Below, in pieces: positions 28,076 to 39,900 of a stretch of DNA of 64,000 bases (its first letter is position 1; every line of letters starts with the position of its first letter). The translations under genes and the position numbers were made by a program. The notes under the pieces are model-generated. The model had not been told where the DNA came from and ran no database searches. It was given only the letters and a program-made list of their open reading frames with translations. This DNA is from Muraenolepis orangiensis. Its lineage: Eukaryota > Chordata > Actinopteri > Gadiformes > Muraenolepididae. The stretch lies in NCBI GenBank assembly GCA_027704905.1, contig CM051019.1, positions 18,776,892-18,840,891 on the forward strand, written 5' to 3'.

Positions 28076-31000
28076 ATGGGAGTCCCGGCGTTTTTCCGTT
28101 GGCTGAGTCGTAAATACGCCTCCATTGTTGTCCACTGTCTGGAGGAGAAGGTAACAAAACAAACTGCGTGCTAGCTAACAGCTAGCTCCACGCTACACAC
28201 ACTCTGCATTGTTACACCGTCGCATTTGTGAATGACTTGTGAACGCGTTATTTATCTTCACCGTGTGTCATAAGCCCTTGTTTTATGTACGTTTTGTGTA
28301 AAATATAGGAAGCCAACTTGCTGTATTTTTTACCTGAGCACTGGTTCTGCTCGTAGCTGCTTGTTAGCAGGGTAAATACACTTGACTTGGTGACGTAGGT
28401 GCGTTGTTCGGTTTTGTGACGTCAGAGAGCCGTTGATTGGGTCACGTGGTGCGGCCTCTCCGTAAACACGAAACGTACCGATCAAATGATATATATTCAT
28501 ATTCACGTGTTCCGTCACAGTCCAAGGAGTGCAATGGAGTGCGCATCCCCGTCGACACCAGCAAACCGAACCCGAACGAAGTGGAGTTCGACAACTTGTA
28601 CCTAGACATGAACGGCATCATCCACCCGTGTACACACCCCGAGGACAAGTGAGGCTTTGTGTGTGTGTGTGTGTGTGTGTGGAGAACTGTGGACTTGGAC
28701 TAAAGCCCTGTGGTGTGCTTAAGGCGGTGTGTGAACGTGTGTTTTGTGTCTCCAGAGCCGCCCCCAAGAACGAGGATGAGATGATGGTGGCTATCTTCGA
28801 GTACATCGACCGCCTGTTCAACATAGTGCGACCCCGCCGGGTCCTCTACATGGCCATCGACGGCGTGGTGAGTCTGGGGCACCGGAGTGTGCTTCCACAG
28901 GAGATCGGATGTTCCGGCTGTGGCTTGTGTTGTCTCTGTTGTTCAAGTACACACGTATAAAGCAGTGAGCGAAAATCTTATGTGCAATACTCGACGACAG
29001 ACAGCAGTTATAAAATAAGATAAGATAAAAACAGAATAGAATAAAAGCGGTATGAAGTTAAATATATAAAATACATATGCAATTTATAAAATGCAATATA
29101 TATCGGCACAGAAAAAGAGCAATATGTATATATAAATCAATGTAATAAAATATACATTGTTATATGCTATACGCCCTTGTTCAGCAGCCTGATGGCCTGA
29201 CTGTGGAAGCGGTCTCGAAGTCTATTTGTACGGCACTTGATACTGCGGTATCGCCTGCCTGACGGTAAAAGTGAATACAGTTCGTGGCTGGAGTGGGCAG
29301 TGTCTTTTATGATGCGTTTGGCCTTGGCCACGCACCGCTGATTGTATATATCCGGGAGGGAGGGGAGCTCACCTCCCACGATATACTGGGCCGTCCGCAC
29401 CACCCTTTGAAGCGCTCTGTTTATATTGGTTTGAATGAAAAATAAGTCTCAAATGGTGGCGGCAGTATCTTAGTTTTTTGGGAATTGGAAGGTTGCAGGT
29501 TTAAGTCCAAGAAAAACCTCCGAAGTGTCCTTGAGCAAGGCACCGGACCCTTACACTAAGTGCTAGTATCTTTGGATCATTGAGTCTGTAGTTTTAACAG
29601 TCTGTGCTGTTGTCTCCAGGCCCCACGTGCCAAGATGAACCAGCAGCGCTCCAGGCGCTTCCGCGCCTCCAAGGAAGGAGATGAGCTGACTCTGGAGAAG
29701 TCCAAGATGAGGGAGGAGATCATCCAGAAAGGTATGGCGATAATCTCAGTAGGCTCCCTACACCAGGGCTATTCAGCTATAGATGGCTATATCTATCCAT
29801 CTTGTGATATGATAATTGGACTTTATACAGCACTTTTAACTAAAGCACATTCATACACCGACAGTGGTGTCAGCCATGCAAGGAGACTGCCAGCTGGTCA
29901 GGAGCAGTTAGGGCTAGGTGTGTTGCTCAGGGACACTACGACACTTGGCTAGGCGGAACCAGCAACCCTCTGTTTTCCAGACAATCCATTCTCCCTCCTG
30001 AGATACTCCGGTATAGATCTTAAATTATCTTAAAGGCAGACCGAAATATTTTGGCCATTTTGCCCGGCCCTACTGCTAGTTTGTAATGTCTGTTGTATGT
30101 GTGAATCAGTGGTGTTTTCACTAGTTTCCTCACAATGATTCAAGCTTTGAGTGTTGAGTGGTGTCCCCCTTGTCTCGTAGGAGGGTACCTTCCTCCGGAC
30201 GAGATCAAGGAAAGGTTCGACAGCAACTGCATCACACCTGTAAGTCGGAGGAACCCCACCTCACCCCACCATACACTTGTGTTCTGATACAGGGTAGTCT
30301 AGAGGTGAAGGTGTTCGGCTTCCGGAACAAACGGTACCGGGTTCGATATCTGCTCCTTAATGACTTGTTCCTTGTCTAACCCCTACCTGCTCCGAATTGA
30401 CAATCATGACAATAGTTGAGAATGGAAGGTTTGGTCCTTCATTTGGATGTCCCTGGGTTCTCATCATGATCCAAGGTTCCTGTGGGTCCTTAAAATGTCT
30501 GTGTTCAAATATCTTGAATCAATCTTTCAAAAGTCTTAAATACCATGGGAAGTAGGTTTTTAGGAATCTTGATATAAAAAAAAAAAAATGGTCAACATCT
30601 ATTTTCTTAATTTACTGCATTATCATGCAATTCAGGATAGTGGAACCAACGTGTGGCCCAGAAGTTGTGTTTGTGTGAAGTCTAGGACTGTTGGAGTTTA
30701 AAACTGGTTTCTCCAAACAGGGAACGGAGTTCATGGACAACTTGGCTCAGTGTCTTCGCTACTACGTCTCAGAGAGGCTCAGCAACGACCCCGGCTGGAA
30801 CAATATCACAGTGGGTATTACTGTTGTAGCCGTGCACTCATGGGTTAACTGTATGTGATTAGTTTCCTGTCGGTGGGTGGGAATCTCGTAGTTGGGCGGT
30901 TTGATATCTTGAGACACTTGGAATACAACGGTCAACCATCCTAGTTTAAACCAGTGTATGTGTGGCTGTTGTGTTAGGTGATCCTGTCTGACGCCAGTGT

Positions 31001-33852
31001 TCCTGGGGAAGGAGAACACAAGATTATGGACTACATCCGCAGACAGAGGGGTACGGCGTCCTCACGTTGAACCTCGTCAAAGTGTTACAGATCAAATGTT
31101 CAGTGTTAACAGAGTATTATTCTGGACAGTTTAGTTCTTGCAAGGGACTACCTACTATATATAACAATTAAAAATAACTATAAAATACCATTTGGCATTA
31201 TTAATTTGAATTTTATATTTGAAAAAAGTATCTACAGCAAATATAAGCTCCACAATAAAGTGACCCTGCTCTTATTAGTCTCTAGATCTGTGGTCTGGTA
31301 ATGAAACGCATTTGTTTATAAACTCGGGTCAAACCTGAGTGGTGGTCTGTTTTGTGGGGTTTTATTCATTGTGATATTCTGTTATTTGATTGGGTGTTTG
31401 TGTTCACAGCCCAGCCGCACCACGACCCCAACACACACCACTGCCTGTGTGGCGCTGACGGTAAGACGACAGCCGACCGGGACCCGCTGTTCGACACCCC
31501 GATCGCCCTCTGTACTGTGGTTCCCTAGACTGTCCTGAAGCTGCCGATCATCCAACCGCTTCATGGTCCACATTTGGTTTTCTTTCTCTCCAGCCGACCT
31601 GATCATGCTGGGCCTGGCCACGCACGAGCCCAACTTCACCATCATCCGGGAGGAGTTCAAGCCCAACAAGCCCCGTCCCTGTGCCCTGTGTGGGCAGATG
31701 GGCCATGAGATCAAGGACTGCCAGGGAACCGCTCGGGAGAAGCAGGGCGAGGTAACCCTACAGGCTGTCTTAGCGCTGCCTCAGAACCACGCCAAGTCTC
31801 CGACTGTTTTACATTACTAACGCCAGCAGAGATGCTGGGTTCAACTTAGAAATGGGTACATGTTTTAGTGGTTAGTATCGACGCATGCTACTTTATAGAA
31901 ATAAGACGGCAATGTACCCCTCAGAAGCCCACAGACTTTGGGATAGGCTTGTAGCTGTTGGTCTATGATCCATGTTTTACTGTTCTGTTCTCTCAGCACG
32001 ACGAGTTCGCAGACACCCTGCCCGGGTCTGAGCAGGAGTTCATCTTCATCAGACTCTGTGTTCTGCGTGAGGTAAGTCATGTCTCTTTCACCATATTACC
32101 ATATATACTCAAACATATTAAAACATCTTAAAACCCGTCTCCTCAGTGACTTGAATACCTCGATAAAGTAACTTTGTTGTCTTTGGGTGTGTTCCGGTAC
32201 TTGATAAGAATAATGGTTTGTTCCAGTACTTTAGTAGAGTAATGGTTTGTTCCAGTACTTTAGTAGAGTAATGGTTTGTTCCAGTACTTTAGTAGAGTAA
32301 TGGTTTGTTCCAGTACTTTAGTAGAGTAATGGTGTGTTCCAGTACTTTAGTAGAGTAATGGTTTGTTCCAGGTGTGTTCCAGTACTTTAGTAGAGTAATG
32401 GTTTGTTCCAGGTGTGTTCCAGTACTTTAGTAGAGTAATGGTTTGTTCCAGGTGTGTTCCAGTACTTTAGTAGAGTAATGGTTTGTTCCAGGTGTGTTCC
32501 AGTACTTTAGTAGAGTAATGGTTTGTTCCAGTACTTTAGTAGAGTAATGGTTTGTTCCGGGTGTGTTCCAGTACTTTAGTAGAGTAATGGTTTGTTCCAG
32601 TACTTTAGTAGAGTAATGGTTTGTTCCGGGTGTGTTCCAGTACTTTAGTAGAGTAATGGTTTGTTCTGAGTGTGTTCCAGTACTTTAGTAGAGTAATGGT
32701 TTGTTCCAGTACTTTAGTAGAGTAATGGTTTGTTCCAGTACTTTAGTAGAGTAATGGTTTGTTCCAGTACTTTAGTAGAGTAATGGTGTGTTCCAGTACT
32801 TTAGTAGAGTAATGGTTTGTTCCGGGTGTGTTCCAGTACTTTAGTAGAGTAATGGTTTGTTCCGGGTGTGTTCCAGTACTTGGAGAAGGAGCTCACGATG
32901 GCCAGCTTGCCCTTTCCCTTCGACTTTGAGAGGAGCGTGGACGACTGGGTGTTCATGTGCTTCTTCGTTGGTAACGACTTCCTGCCCCACCTGCCCTCCC
33001 TGGAGATCAGGTGAGAACAAGCGCCCCCTATTGGCGGTTTGTTTTTCGGCTAAAGCTGCTTTGATTGGCTTAAACTATTACAATTTGAATTTGTGTAAAT
33101 GTAGGGAAGTCTTTAGTTGCCAACATGGTTGTAAATACCATCTGAAGTGTCAGGTTTATTTAACATGTACAGTTCATTCATTAAGGGACAGTTTATTATC
33201 CTGCAGGTACAGCATGCAGTGAAATTCTAGTATCCCGTCTCTGTAGCCTGTGCAGAACCCAAATGGAAATGGGACCATATAAGATGACGAATAATAATTA
33301 TATATCAATGTAGTTAAAGTCAGTATTGCAAGCACTCTGAGACATTCATTGCAATCAAAATAAAATGTAATATTGATTCCTCTTTATTTCAGAGAGGGCG
33401 CCATAGACCGCCTTGTCGGCATCTATAAGGATGTGGTTCACAAAACCGGAGTAAGTATAAACAATAACATTTGATCTCTATGAACTACATTTCTCTAGAC
33501 CCCTATGAACTATATCTATACATCTCTACAAACTATCTATAAGTCTCTATGAACACAAGTTCTAATTTTATTACACGCCTGACACCCCCCCCCCCACAAC
33601 AGGGCTACCTGACACACAACGGTTTTGTGGAGCTGGAGCGCGTGGAGCTGATCATGCAGGCGGTGGGCGTGGCCGAGGACAACATCTTCAAGAAGCGCAA
33701 GGATGACGACGTACGGGGAACACACACTTTGTGTTTGTCTTCGTAGATTCAGTCTTTGTCCCGAGGAGCTGATTTTTAAAATGCTCACATGGTTGTTCTG
33801 GTTTCAGGAAGGCTTCAAGAGGAGGATGAAGGAGAAGAAGAAGAGGATGAAG
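28076..33852 (+). CDS. xrn2: xrn2 exons 1-14, catalytic region
   Basis: Exons: 28076-28150, 28521-28648, 28756-28867, 29620-29731, 30181-30239, 30721-30810, 30978-31050, 31410-31460, 31594-31751, 31997-32071, 32877-33010, 33393-33450, 33603-33710, 33808-33852 (426 codons). Active-site segments typical of XRN enzymes are intact: LYLDMNGIIH, MAIDGVAPRAKMNQQRSRR, GEGEHKIMDYIR, CLCGADADLIMLGL and FFVGNDFLPHLPS supply the metal-binding acidic residues. A zinc knuckle C263-x2-C266-x4-H271-x4-C276 is present, as in vertebrate XRN2. Exon 11 is unusual: its acceptor is the last unit of a minisatellite of acceptor-like repeats (32,183-32,880). Confidence 0.95.
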
Positions 33853-33915
33853 GTAAGCAAACCAGCCTGGAGTGTTGATCACGAACACGAGTTCTGTGTA
33901 GTAGGTGACTGTGCA

Positions 33916-33946
<31 letters not shown>

Positions 33947-36900
33947 GGGAGTGAACCTCCATTATCAACGTGCGTTAAAGAATGGACGTTCTTGGTTTTT
34001 TAGTCGTGTGCCAATCCTGGTACAGAGTTCAGATAGTCCAGATGTGTGTGTGTTTCTGACTCTCTTTCTCTCTCCCTCCAGGCGCAGGCAGACCGGCCGG
34101 CCTACGTGCCCACGGGGCAGTTTGCCCCCCAGGCCCTGGGCGGGAGGAACCGGCCCGACGCCGTCCAGAACCCCCGAAACCAGGCCTTCGACATGAGGAT
34201 GCAGCACAACCAGGTACACACTAGGAGCCCTTAGAGGTCCTTCGACTGCCCTTACCTTGGCCCAGACTACTACTACTACCACCTCCCCCCCCTCACATCC
34301 CCTGCAGCTGGACGGCATTCCGTTTCTTGGCTGAAAAACCAAAGGGTGAACAACCATTCCATGATGAAGTTTTCTCTATCTAAACTAAAAAGTAACTACA
34401 AACTAAAAGGTTTGTTAGAGTAGAGAAACGATCCCCGGCTCACGAGCTCATCAGACCTTTTTTCGAGGGCTTCAGCTCCGTGTGGTGTGGTGAAGTGACG
34501 GTGGTCTTTTTAAAGCGAATGCCGTTCACGGTGGGCAGTAGCAGCAGCGTCTCCATGTCACTCCCTCTCTCGATTAATCCCGCCAGGACGCGGCCCAGTC
34601 CCTGAAGGCCATGATGAAGAATGGCGCCAGTGTAAGTCCAGCGTGGGAGAGCCGCCGCCGCCACCGCCAGCTAGTCTGCCGTGACCCCTGACCTGTAGCG
34701 GCAACATGGATACAGACACATTTGCTTATTTATGATGCAACTTGAATTGGGTGGCGTTTAACCCCTGGCAGTGACTTGTTTTTTTTTTTAACCGCTCAAG
34801 GAGGCCTACAGGTTAGACCGGGGGGGACGTTGGGCTTTGAACCCACAACCGTTCAGCTGGGAGTTAAACACTCTTGAACCCACTTCTCTCTCTCTCTCCG
34901 TGTGTGTTTTTAATCTGACTGACTGCAGCGATTTGCTTGGTTGGAGTAGCGTCACATGAGATGATATTATTGTGATGTTTATTATATTTATGCATTGCAT
35001 TTCAGAATAGTTACGTTTATTGCTCTAAATAGTAATTATATAATACGACACAATATACAGAACTTGAAGAGCCCCCACCCATTACCCACTAGGATCGGTA
35101 AAAACCCTATCAGAGCATCCCTAATAATGATGCTTTTGGTCCTTTTGCTATAGAGCGAAGTTGTTTAAATATATATGATGGTTGTAATGCATCCATCCCT
35201 GTTCAGTAGACCCCCACCCAGGGTTAGATCATTTGACCAGATCTCCTCGTGAGCTGCACTTACTCCATGGATGACTGGAGGTCCTGTTTATTCATAAGTA
35301 GACTTCAGGGTCTGTCCGTTAGTACGCATCCTGCCTCAACCTCGCTAACCCTAAACACACACAAAGCTCCATATTAGCACATGAATGGAGTCACATTACA
35401 GGGCTCTCTCTCTCGCTGTCTTTCTCGCTCTCTCTCCTTACAAAAAAAAGTTCTCTGGCTGTGTGAAATATTCCCATGTCATTATCCAGTGTTTTTAAAC
35501 AACCTATTTTTAAGGGTGTGTGTGTATAGTCGTAATGGAATTGTGTGGCCTAGCCCCGGTGTGTCCACGTGTGTTCCTCTAGTTGAGGGGTTTGTGTGTT
35601 TCCTCCATGACAGCCCGGTGGGCCCAGCGGTGCTCAGGACGCCCGTGGTCTCAAGAGGAAGACCGGCGACAGCGACAGCGAGCCAGAACCCGAGGACAAC
35701 GTCAGGTGAGCTCCCACCTGACCTCCATCGCATTATCCATGACCCCCCCCCCCCAATCCCTCAGGATGCCTTTATTGTCATGTAACCAAGTATTAAGCTG
35801 CTTGTTCTTAGGAGTCATTGTTATTGAACAAATGTTCGCCGATGCTCTGCCTCCGATCTTGTGTTGGTGGGCGTGGCTTACATCGACCATATTAAGCCCC
35901 GCCTCCTCTCCGTCCGTATCGGTCAGGGTTTGAAATAACAGGCAGAAGGACACGACCGCGACGTGCCACCACAGTAGAGGACTGCTGAAGTATTGTTGTA
36001 AATATTCAGTGACTCTACAAAGATTGACACAAGGGATGGAGCTGCCAGTACCACCACCACCACCCTCTTCCTCCTCCTCCTCCCAGGTGCCACCAGACAC
36101 CCCCCCGAGTGATTAATATGGAAACGTCTTGGTGAATATATTCCTCACCAGAGCTGCTAAATCCTCCGGGCTCACTTGGTATTCACGGCGTTGCCTCCCT
36201 GCCGGCGGTGGTCTCCCCGCGGGGACGGGCGCACAGATGCTGCCGCCGCCTCCATTATGCACGCCGCGCTGTGGTTTAAACGGGCGTCTCGCCGCAAGGA
36301 ACTTGCCCTCAACTTACAAAAACAAGAGTTTCTCTCTTTTGTGTGTCTTGACTGATTCCTCCCAGCCTGTGTTTTCAGGCTAGGTGTTGAACCTGTGTTT
36401 TGTAATTTTTTATTTTTTTTGTGAAATATTGAAGCTGTTGTGGTGTTTGGCGCGTTGGTTGGAGAGATGCTGTTGCATGTTGGATCAGCTACAGCAGCAT
36501 GGCTCTCTAAGGCTAGCACGTTGTTGAGCAGATTCAATTTAGGCGTTAGAGCACGATGGTCCCTAACTCCTACCTGCAGGATCCCAGATGCCCCCTAACC
36601 CCTTCCTGCAGGATCCCAGATGCCCCCTAACTCCTACCTGTAGCATCCTAAGGCAAGATGCCCCTAACTCCTACCTGTAGCACCCCAGATGTCTCCTAAC
36701 CCCTACCTGTAGCACCCTAGAGCAAGATGCCCCCTAACCCCTACCTCTAGGTTCCTAGAGCAAGATGTCCCCTAACCCCTACCTGTAGGATCCCTGATGC
36801 CCCCTAACCCCTACCTGTAGGATCCCTTATGCCCCTAACTCCTACCTGTAGCACCCCAGATGCCCCCTAACTCCTACCTGTAGCACCCCAGAGCAAGATG

Positions 36901-39900
36901 TCCCCTAACCCCTACCTGTAGCACCCCAGAGCAAGATGTCCCCTAACTCCTACCTGTAGCACCCCGGAGCAAGATGTCCCCTAACCCCTACCTGTAGCAT
37001 CTTGGAGCAAGATGTCCCCTAACCCCTACCTGTAGCATCTTGGAGCAAGATGTCCCCCAACCCCTACCTGTAGCATCTTGGAGCAAGATGTCCCCTAACC
37101 CCTACCTGTAGCATCTTGGAGCAAGATGCCCCCCTAACCCCTACCTGTAGCATCTTGGAGCAAGATGCCCCCTAACCCCTACCTGGTCCTTCTGTGTCCT
37201 CCAGGCTGAGGGGAGGTGGTGGTCTGTGTTGACAAGGTGGTCCGTGTTGAGGAGGTCTTTCTGTATGATGTCTCTCCAGGCTGTGGGAGGATGGCTGGAA
37301 GCAGCGCTACTACAAGACCAAGTTCGACGTGGACGCCAACGACGAGGACTTCAAGAAGAAGGTGGTGCGTTCCTATGTGGAGGGCCTGTGCTGGGTGCTG
37401 CGCTACTACTACCAGGTAGGACCTCCTCATCCTCCTCCTCATCATCACGTCTAGACACTGATCCATACACTGCCTGTACCTTCAAACCCAACCGATTTAT
37501 TCATTTATTTTGCCACGATTTCGTTTTTAAATGGATCAGACCCAACCGCTGTTTTAATTTACATGTATTTATACCGCTTTATTTGATGTCTATTTTTTTT
37601 TTTTTTATACCAACAATATGAATGTAATATGACTTGATGACTAAATAGTGGGTAAAAGGTCATCTTTCTACTTCCTGTTTTCTCCCTTAAAGTTGACACG
37701 GGTCATTATTGTCGAAGCTGTGTAGCACGTCTACACAAATTCATATTTGGCATAATTTAGTTACAATCCTCAAGAACCACCCAATTAAATCTTCCCTGTG
37801 ATGCCCCTCTGGGATCCATCCCATAATATTCAGTGCGTTCATGTCCAGAATTGGTTTTTCCGTCATTACACCGATCGCATGCCGACGACGGGGAACAATA
37901 TTGATCTTCCTCTCGGCTCTGGCGAGGTAATGAGACGCGTCGGGCTCTCCCCGAGAGGCCGGGAGCATTATGGGATGTCTGGGCGGGATTTGCCGTGGTT
38001 AATTGTGAGCGGCGTGTGGAGCTCAGACCAAATGCACCCGGCAAAGCCCGTCTCTCACGGGGCCGTTGTGTTCTGCATCTATTAACCTCCCCCCTCCTTC
38101 CCCCCCTCACTCCCTCCCCCGCTGGAGGAGGAGGAGACGTGCCTGGTGCTCCCTGCTTTATGTTCACGCTCCTGCCGCCACACACATCGCCGTGACCACG
38201 GGAACCACACACACATTTCCTTGCTATGCGCCACATACACATGCACACACAAACATAGTGTACAGATCATTTCACCATCTTAAAACTGTAAGCTAGCGAT
38301 GATTTGTACTGATTTTGGTTGCAAATTAACTAATCTGGCACCCTGTAAATTAAAAAACCGCACCCACTGAACTGTGTTGTAATGTAGTCAAATTTCACTG
38401 ATGAGTTTCAAGTCTTTGTGAGAGAGTGAAACTTTGTCTGACGTGAGAGGGTTAACACACACTCTCCTCCATGCTACTGCATTGTTCTTTACGCTGTTTT
38501 CAGCTGTTCTACTTAATTTCTTGCGAAGCTCTTTGTGTGAGCGTAAAGAATCATCATTCCCGAATCTATTCTTTTTGGCCTATTTACTTTATATTAAATA
38601 AATTGCCGCAGGTGTGGCCACAGGAAGGTTTGGGTGTGAGCCCCGTTTCCAGGAGGACTGGTGCGTTCCAAAATAAATGTTCTCCTACACTATACTATAC
38701 AATAGTATAACATGACAAGTTGGGGAAATATAATATCAATGTATTTCCATAAATGTTGTTCTTTAGGAAAGTGTTCAATGTTTTCTGTTGGGCACATTTT
38801 TGGTTTGGATATTTCTGGGGGAATAAACTAATCTAATACTAAATTACTGGAATCGAATCATGGTCAAATGACGAGATTTCATGATTAATTTAAGTGTTAA
38901 CGCCTCAAATCTTAATTGTTTCGAGAGTTTTTCACCCCCTAATAACAAGAAATTGCATGTGAGCCGCATTTTGGCGCAAAAGTCTTCATACTTGATAACA
39001 ATTTAATTTGTAGTTCACCAAAAATGTCAAGTCCTGTCAATATTTTTAAAAACCATGCCCCTCCTGCTACACGTGGTCCTGGTTGCTGGTTCGATCCCCG
39101 GCTCCTCCTAGCAAACGCTGTGTCCTTGAGGAGGACACCCTAACTGCTCCCCTCTGTATAAACAGCTGCCCACTGCTCCTAATACTAGGATGGGTTAAAT
39201 GCAGAGCACACATTTCACTGTATGTTTACATGTATGGGACCAATAAAGAGGATTCAATCCTCACGAGAGGATTGTTGTCTCCTCACTTCAAGAGTGGACT
39301 TGATCAACGTATGGCAGAAGCAGATCAGAATGTTGGCTGAGCCTGTGTTTGTTTGTTTTGTCTCAGGGCTGTGCTTCCTGGAAGTGGTACTTCCCGTTCC
39401 ACTATGCTCCGTTCGCCTCCGACTTCCGTGACATCAAGGGCATGTTCTCAGACTTTGAGAAGGACACCAAGCCGGTAAGCCTGGTGCCTCTCTTGGGACA
39501 CTCTCCTAGTAAACGATGACTGGGCACATTCTAACGTGGCTCCTATAGTCATATTCCCAAATATTATATAAACTCATTCACTGAATTTTATTTTGTGATT
39601 CCTTCCTTTCCAGTTCAAGCCTCTGGAGCAGCTGATGGGAGTGTTTCCTGCCGCCAGTGGAAACTTCCTGCCGGAGTCATGGCGGGAACTCATGTCCAAT
39701 CCTGTGAGTGTGAACCCCTCCATGTCTCAATGTTTACAGAGACAGTTTGAATTTAGCTCATTTAATTGAACTAAAATGTAATTATGTTTTGGATTTGTTC
39801 AGGACTGCCTTGCCGTCGGACATTTCACCTACCTGCTCGGGCCACATTATGTCTATAATTATTAGTTTTTAAATGTACATGGTAATTGTTAACGGTACAA

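Noticed and set aside
27923..28162. 79-codon frame antisense to xrn2 exon 1
   Set aside because: It overlaps the real exon and promoter on the opposite strand and has no family features.
37190..37210. Alternative acceptor for xrn2 exon 18
   Set aside because: CCTCCAGGCTGAGG mimics the true CTCCAGGCTGTGG, but only the one at 37,279 preserves the conserved reading.
37741..38248. 163-codon minus-strand frame in xrn2 intron 18
   Set aside because: No recognisable domain and it overlaps a low-complexity CCTCC stretch; a noncoding element is a better fit.
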